From contig CAJVPJ010001218.1 in the NCBI GenBank assembly GCA_910592205.1, positions 1-11,341 on the forward strand: DNA of 11,341 bases. Direction: 5' to 3'. The DNA comes from Paraglomus occultum (Eukaryota; Glomeromycota; Glomeromycetes; Paraglomerales; Paraglomeraceae). Below are positions 8,124-11,341 of the stretch, in pieces (the stretch's first letter is position 1; each line of letters begins with the position of its first letter). The translations under genes were made by a program, and so were the position numbers. Under the pieces are notes generated by a model, which did not search any database, had not been told where the DNA came from, and saw nothing but the letters and a program-made list of their open reading frames with translations.

Positions 8124-8599
8124 CTAAATTGACTGAGTACCAGTCTCTTCTGTATACGCTCTATACAGCTTGGAACGAATCTCATCTATCGAAATACCTG
8201 GCGATACAGTGATGCTACCTCTCAAACAACTACAAAAGTATATACTGTCCGATGGGTCCGTATCATTTCACCGAAAATCATTTCACCGACGTAATATTTC
8301 ACCGACAACCATTTAGCCGAAAATCATTTCATCGACAATCATTTCGCCGACATATTCACCAGCATTATTTCGAAATTATCTTTTTTTGGTAGTCGTTGTC
8401 GGCGAAATATTACGTCGGTGAAATGATTTTCGGCGTTATGATTGCCTCCCCTGTCCGATATGCAATATACTACACTAAAGGTATTTTTTGATTCACATCC
8501 CTTTAGGGACCTGGTGAGTGGAAAGCGATATATAGAATCTGGGAAATCGGTAAACAGAGAAGGGACACACTGTTGGGTTTCCGTGTCATGATGCTGTAT
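8124..8599 (-). pseudogene. Coding-like segment split by a MITE
   Basis: On the minus strand, 8599-8451 (including PSLFTDFPDSIYRFPLTRSL) and 8244-8124 (including SPGISIDEIRSKLYRAYTEE, then TAG) read in one frame only if the MITE and one copy of its 9-bp duplication (206 bp together) are left out. That gives 89 codons with no stop. The insertion length is not a multiple of three, so it also shifts the frame. The upstream edge meets a TAG at 8600-8602 or a splice acceptor (CTTAG). The charged C-terminal end looks like a real protein terminus. The family is not recognised. The frame could be open by chance. Confidence 0.45.
8254..8450. mobile_element. 197-bp MITE with 56-bp inverted ends and 9-bp target duplication
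   Basis: The flanks are exact direct repeats CTGTCCGAT (8245-8253 and 8451-8459). The ends 8254-8309 and 8395-8450 are ungapped inverted repeats, matching at 47 of 56 positions. The inner 39 bp (8271-8309 with 8395-8433) match at 38, containing CCGAAAATCATTTCACCGACG. Both termini begin GGG. The interior carries more copies of the ATTTCRCCGA motif in tandem and no ORF. A 9-bp duplication with long inverted ends is typical of Mutator-like (MULE) elements, so this is probably a non-autonomous MULE-type MITE moved by a transposase elsewhere. Confidence 0.88.
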
Positions 8600-8876
8600 C
8601 TAAGGTCTCGTATTCTCCGAAGAATTCTACAATCTTCTCGTGGATATACCCCTTCAATCTTCGAAGCTCCTCTCTACATTCAAATGTCTCGAGCAGTCAA
8701 CCGCATGTAATTGGCTCCATAAGTCACTCGGAAATGTGCATATATCTTTGACACTCTACGAATTTACTTCTCTGGTGCTCGGATAATAAAGGGGTATCTA
8801 ATTGTGTACTAGCTCAACTTACTGCGATGAAGTGATTATGTTAGATAAAGGGTAAACTGGACCTGCGTCATCCTAA
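8586..8876 (-). pseudogene. Possible remains of the upstream part of the MITE-split gene
   Basis: Three short coding-like pieces precede the MITE-split segment on the same strand. 8876-8823 reads DDAGPVYPLSNIITSSQ between a TTAG acceptor and a strong CA-GTAAGT donor. A stretch near 8755-8685 reads DICTFPSDLWSQLHAVD. 8696-8586 reads FECREELRRLKGYIHEKIVE and ends in TGA 11 bp before the next segment, one frame off. They may be exons of one decayed gene, but the frames do not all connect through GT-AG introns. Function unknown. Confidence 0.27.
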
Positions 8877-8879
8877 CCT

Positions 8880-9205
8880 TTATTGTATTTGAATCGGGAA
8901 GAAGTTAAGCGCAAGTCCGTACTCATCAAAAGACTACAACTTCGATGTTACCGGCGGATTGTATACGCATATATTCGAATTTAATATGTCACCTTATGAA
9001 TAACAACTAAATTCGTTATTTTTCTGTTCGTTGTTAGGATGCGTCCATATCACAAGCTAGTTTCCATATCACTATATCTGCAATTGGATAGGCAATGAGG
9101 CATGGGTAAAGACGATCGAATGGTCTGGTGAAACCGCGTTCAATACTGTGCCAAGGATGATAAATGGATTACCGAAGACGTATCCAGGACATGGGCTGAC
9201 CAATG
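8880..9205. other. No supported gene
   Basis: No clear coding, repeat or RNA feature. It might contain intron or decayed exon sequence of the neighbouring minus-strand remnants. Confidence 0.4.
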
Positions 9206-9715
9206 TTAGAAATTCAATTGGCTTAGGGTCTTCAAAGCCAGTTCATGCGGTATCTCAAACAGCTTAGATTTCTTTAACTGTTGGATCAAAATAGAAAGTT
9301 GTGAGGCATAACATAATCTATATGCGCCCGTACCGATTTTTTGCACATTAACTTTATCATCATTTCGATAAATGGTGCATAGACCCTCTCTTTCTTTTAC
9401 ATCACTCACATCACTTTGTCCAAACAGTTCGAGCGTAGAATATCCTCACGAACGAATGCCGCTGAAATTGCTATCGACTACGCCGAGATACTCATCGAGA
9501 TGATATTTATTACTTGGTATATAAGGCGAATGTGGTGATTGCACTAGGCAAACGCGGAGGTTACGATGGTACCGTGTTCGCATTCTTATGATAAGTAGTC
9601 CATAATTGTGCCTCTCCGTCATCACATCTGTTCCATGACATGCACAATAAAATATAAATGAAGACAGAGAGAAGAAAACGTTTGGAAGAAATCGGATAAA
9701 GTGTAAAGGCAGAAT
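9206..9715 (-). pseudogene. Long minus-strand reading frame with one in-frame TGA
   Basis: A single frame is open from 9715 to 9206 except for a TGA at 9446-9448 (90 plus 80 codons). The first part has a hydrophobic stretch (VFFSLSSFIFYCA), possible start ATG at about 9622, and QSPHSPYIPSNKYHLDEYLG. The second has FGQSDVSDVKEREGLCTIYR and LFEIPHELALKTL before TAA. The amino-acid mix is protein-like, but no family is recognised. The plus strand across 9420-9590 also has coding-like pieces (NAAEIAIDYAEILIEM; ANVVIALGKRGGYDGT, one frame apart) that resemble helical repeats, so the true coding strand is uncertain. Confidence 0.28.
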
Positions 9716-10024
9716 TTACATAATGTCTTGGTAACTTGTCCCTTATACAAACCCCCGAAGTGCAATACATTTCCTAGATCGCCTGTCGCTGAAGTTGCAT
9801 TAAAGCTATGTTGACGATGTGGTTGAAGCTCTCATAGATACCTTCAATGCATTCTTAAATTTCAATACACAAAATGTGATTGTTTGTTAGTCGATCAAAT
9901 TCTTGTAAGAGAAATATTTACAAAGAGATCGGTAAAAATGCCGTGTTAATTATTGGCGCGGATTATTTCTAGTACTGGTTCTAGTCCATCTTTTGCCTAC
10001 TGTCTGGCCACAGGTAATCCAGTA
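9716..10024. other. No supported gene; short plus-strand coding-like scraps
   Basis: Small open pieces on the plus strand, for example VDDVVEALIDTFNAFLNF near 9808-9864 and KEIGKNAVLIIGADYF ending at a stop near 9971, sit in different frames. They are too short to call. With the plus-strand pieces at 9420-9590 they may belong to a decayed gene in that direction. Confidence 0.3.
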
Positions 10025-10303
10025 TCAATAATGAATTTGCTTTCCGATACATCTTTCAGCCATAGTTGCACCTTCCTGACGTGATGGATAATAAAGAACT
10101 AACATATTAGATAAGCGCTTTTTGCTGTGGTCAGCCGCGCCATCTTCCCAAAGTACATCTCCAATATAAACGCCTAAATGTAAGGCTATACGGCAAATCA
10201 TCCCATTAGTATTATCAAAATCTACAACTTCCCACGTTAACACACAAATTCTTGAATCATTTATCACATTATAATTTGTTATTACAAAAAACAGTAGACC
10301 CGA
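10025..10303 (-). pseudogene. Unrecognised 92-codon open segment
   Basis: This minus-strand frame is open from 10303 to a TGA at 10025-10027. It has a mixed, protein-like composition (WEVVDFDNTNGMICRIALHL, then LWEDGAADHSKKR and VLYYPSRQEGATMAERC). There is no ATG at its head; GTG is at 10267, and an acceptor-like AG at about 10254 could start an exon. After the stop the same frame stays open for another 24 codons. It may be an exon of a decayed gene or a real small exon. No family is recognised. Confidence 0.3.
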
Positions 10304-10572
10304 TCAAGATTACGTTCTCATCAAAACGATACTATCGATACTCTGGCAATGGTTCGTAATCAGGATAACAACTTACGAGTAATAAGACGGAATAGTAAAG
10401 TCGCGTAACGCAAGTTAAATAAGTTGATTCAATGTTTTTGCACGTTCCCATATAAGTAAAAGCTATATTTTTTTTAATTATATGCTTACAAAATTTAACG
10501 CACTGCGCAGCAGGTTTTTTATTACGCTAGTTCATTAAAATATCAACTAAACCGTCTCAAGTGTCGACATAT
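10304..10572. other. No supported gene
   Basis: A+T-rich with stops in all frames and a run of eight T at 10469-10476. Nothing supported. Confidence 0.5.
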
Positions 10573-10915
10573 TCATTGAGAGGCAATTGTCTTCTCTGTT
10601 CGAAATGTCACTCGGACCCGAGAATTAATTAATTTGGGAAGACTTCCGGGTACTAATAATCGTATATGCGGCACGCTCGATTCTGGATTAGGAATACCTA
10701 TGCTCTCCAAATCCCAATTACCATTAGATATTATGAATCCTAATATGGCTACTACAGTCGGTATTAAGTTAGACAATGTGAATACGCCGGTGATAGTAGA
10801 TGGACGTTTATGTCTAAAGATAACATGGGAAATCCAGCAGTCTAGACCCGGCTGCACATCTAAGGGTTTGCCTCACACAATGAACATTTTGAACAATAAC
10901 ATAACAAAAAGATGA
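10573..10915 (-). pseudogene. Segment open on both strands, coding strand uncertain
   Basis: The minus frame 10872-10573 is open for 100 codons (including STITGVFTLSNLIPTVVAIL and VPHIRLLVPGSLPKL) and the plus frame 10580-10915 for 112 (including GRLPGTNNRICGTLDSGLGI and VNTPVIVDGRLCLKITWE). Neither has an early ATG in good context. Two overlapping frames this long are unusual in A+T-rich noncoding DNA, so one is probably an old coding exon and the other its mirror. No family is recognised on either strand. Minus is given only because most neighbouring remnants are minus. Confidence 0.27.
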
Positions 10916-10933
10916 TTGTTCAGGCGTTAAACC

Positions 10934-10951
10934 TGTTTAGTGGACTAAACA
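10934..10951. repeat. Short hairpin TGTTTAG-TGGA-CTAAACA
   Basis: A perfect 7-bp stem with a 4-nt loop, 122 bp upstream of the 11073 start. It may be a dimeric protein-binding site in that promoter or chance. Confidence 0.4.
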
Positions 10952-10998
10952 AACCGGTTATGAAACATTGGCGCAATTTTTACAACCATCGGTACACC

Positions 10999-11010
10999 CA
11001 CGTGACGTAA
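10999..11010 (+). promoter_or_regulatory. Overlapping E-box and bZIP-type site upstream of 11073 gene
   Basis: CACGTG (10999-11004) overlaps TGACGTAA (11003-11010), about 63-74 bp before the start codon. CACGTG is a bHLH site and TGACGTAA a CREB/ATF-type bZIP site. Overlap suggests competition or joint control. Regulation of the 11073 gene is inferred from position. Confidence 0.45.
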
Positions 11011-11072
11011 TACAATAAACGTTGAGATGAGATTTCTGAAAGGAGTGAGTGAAAAACTTTGTTCATTCAAAC

Positions 11073-11341
11073 ATGTCGTTAGCATCAGGGACTATTAAGA
11101 ATCCAGTAATTGACAACTTGGTTGGATCCTCTTTGGAAAGTGAAAGTAAATATTTAAGACTTGAATGGATTCCTTACGAAGAAATCACCAACGTAAAGCC
11201 GACTCAAATTGACAACGTCTACTGCGCTATTCGCAAAAGTGATAATGATGAGACGATAACGCTAGTATTACTTGGAAGTAACGAAGAATGTACACCAACA
11301 CTTGTGAGTGAGTTTGCTAGAATATACTCACTTCCAACACA
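11073..11341 (+). CDS. 5' end of a gene, possible kinase-like (pseudokinase) N-lobe; cut by window end
   Basis: An ATG at 11073 (context TCAAACATGTCG) opens 89 codons that run off the window without a stop. Residues 29-41 read RLEWIPYEEITNV, resembling the WIP(Y/F)xxFxNV lead-in found before the kinase domain in Rhizophagus kinases. What follows fits an N-lobe layout: VYCAIRKSD (beta 2 position), TITLVLLGS (beta 3), TLVSEFARIYSLPT (alpha C, with Glu80). The GxGxxG loop is absent and beta 3 has no VAIK lysine, so if this is a kinase fold it is probably a pseudokinase, binding rather than catalysing. This is a resemblance judged by eye. The catalytic half is outside the window. Confidence 0.55.
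   Translation, partial: MSLASGTIKNPVIDNLVGSSLESESKYLRLEWIPYEEITNVKPTQIDNVYCAIRKSDNDETITLVLLGSNEECTPTLVSEFARIYSLPT

Noticed and set aside
8271-8433. CRISPR-like spaced repeats in the CCGA-rich block
   Set aside because: Motif spacing is irregular (about 12-17 bp) with no spacers of constant length; the block is the interior of a MITE in eukaryotic DNA.

Overview
The window looks like nuclear DNA of a filamentous fungus, most likely an arbuscular mycorrhizal Glomeromycotina species of the Rhizophagus type. This is an inference, not a database match. The support is strong A+T richness, short spliceosomal introns (67-79 nt, one of 145 nt) with GTAAGT-like donors, a protein kinase fused to Sel1 repeats (a combination heavily expanded in Rhizophagus), and a Ser/Thr-rich GPI-anchored wall-type protein. 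There are no operons, ribosome-binding sites, tRNA, rRNA or CRISPR arrays.

Layout. 1-700: intergenic, with a 23-bp near-palindrome. 703-2543 (minus): a four-exon tyrosine-kinase-like (TKL-type) kinase with Sel1 repeats (474 aa). Its last Sel1 repeat is broken by frameshifts, and repeat coding continues past the stop in another frame. 2544-4370: mostly empty, with a CCAAT palindrome upstream of the kinase and a 246-bp MITE-like element with TA-flanked inverted ends (3511-3760). 4374-4898 (minus): a decayed, unrecognised coding sequence with two frameshifts and a stop. 5502-6338 (plus): a complete three-exon gene for a 204-aa secreted, Ser/Thr-rich, GPI-anchored protein with TATA and CCAAT boxes. 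6339-7138: empty apart from a hairpin.

7139-10915 is a gene graveyard, mainly on the minus strand. It holds a set of broken open segments (7139-7603) and a coding-like segment split by a 197-bp MITE (8254-8450). That MITE has 56-bp inverted ends and a perfect 9-bp target duplication. There are also several 80-110-codon open segments with internal stops (9206-9715, 10025-10303, 10573-10915). 11073-11341 (plus) is the intact 5' end of a gene cut by the window edge; its 89 visible residues resemble a kinase N-lobe without the usual glycine loop or VAIK lysine.

The genes do not form a pathway. The window reads as a repeat- and pseudogene-rich accessory region around two complete genes, one a kinase-family member, with another possible kinase-family member at the right edge. 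No wholly new system is evident. The best leads are the MITE whose removal restores a reading frame, the decayed Sel1 tail, the unknown pseudogene at 4.4-4.9 kb and the possible pseudokinase at the right edge.
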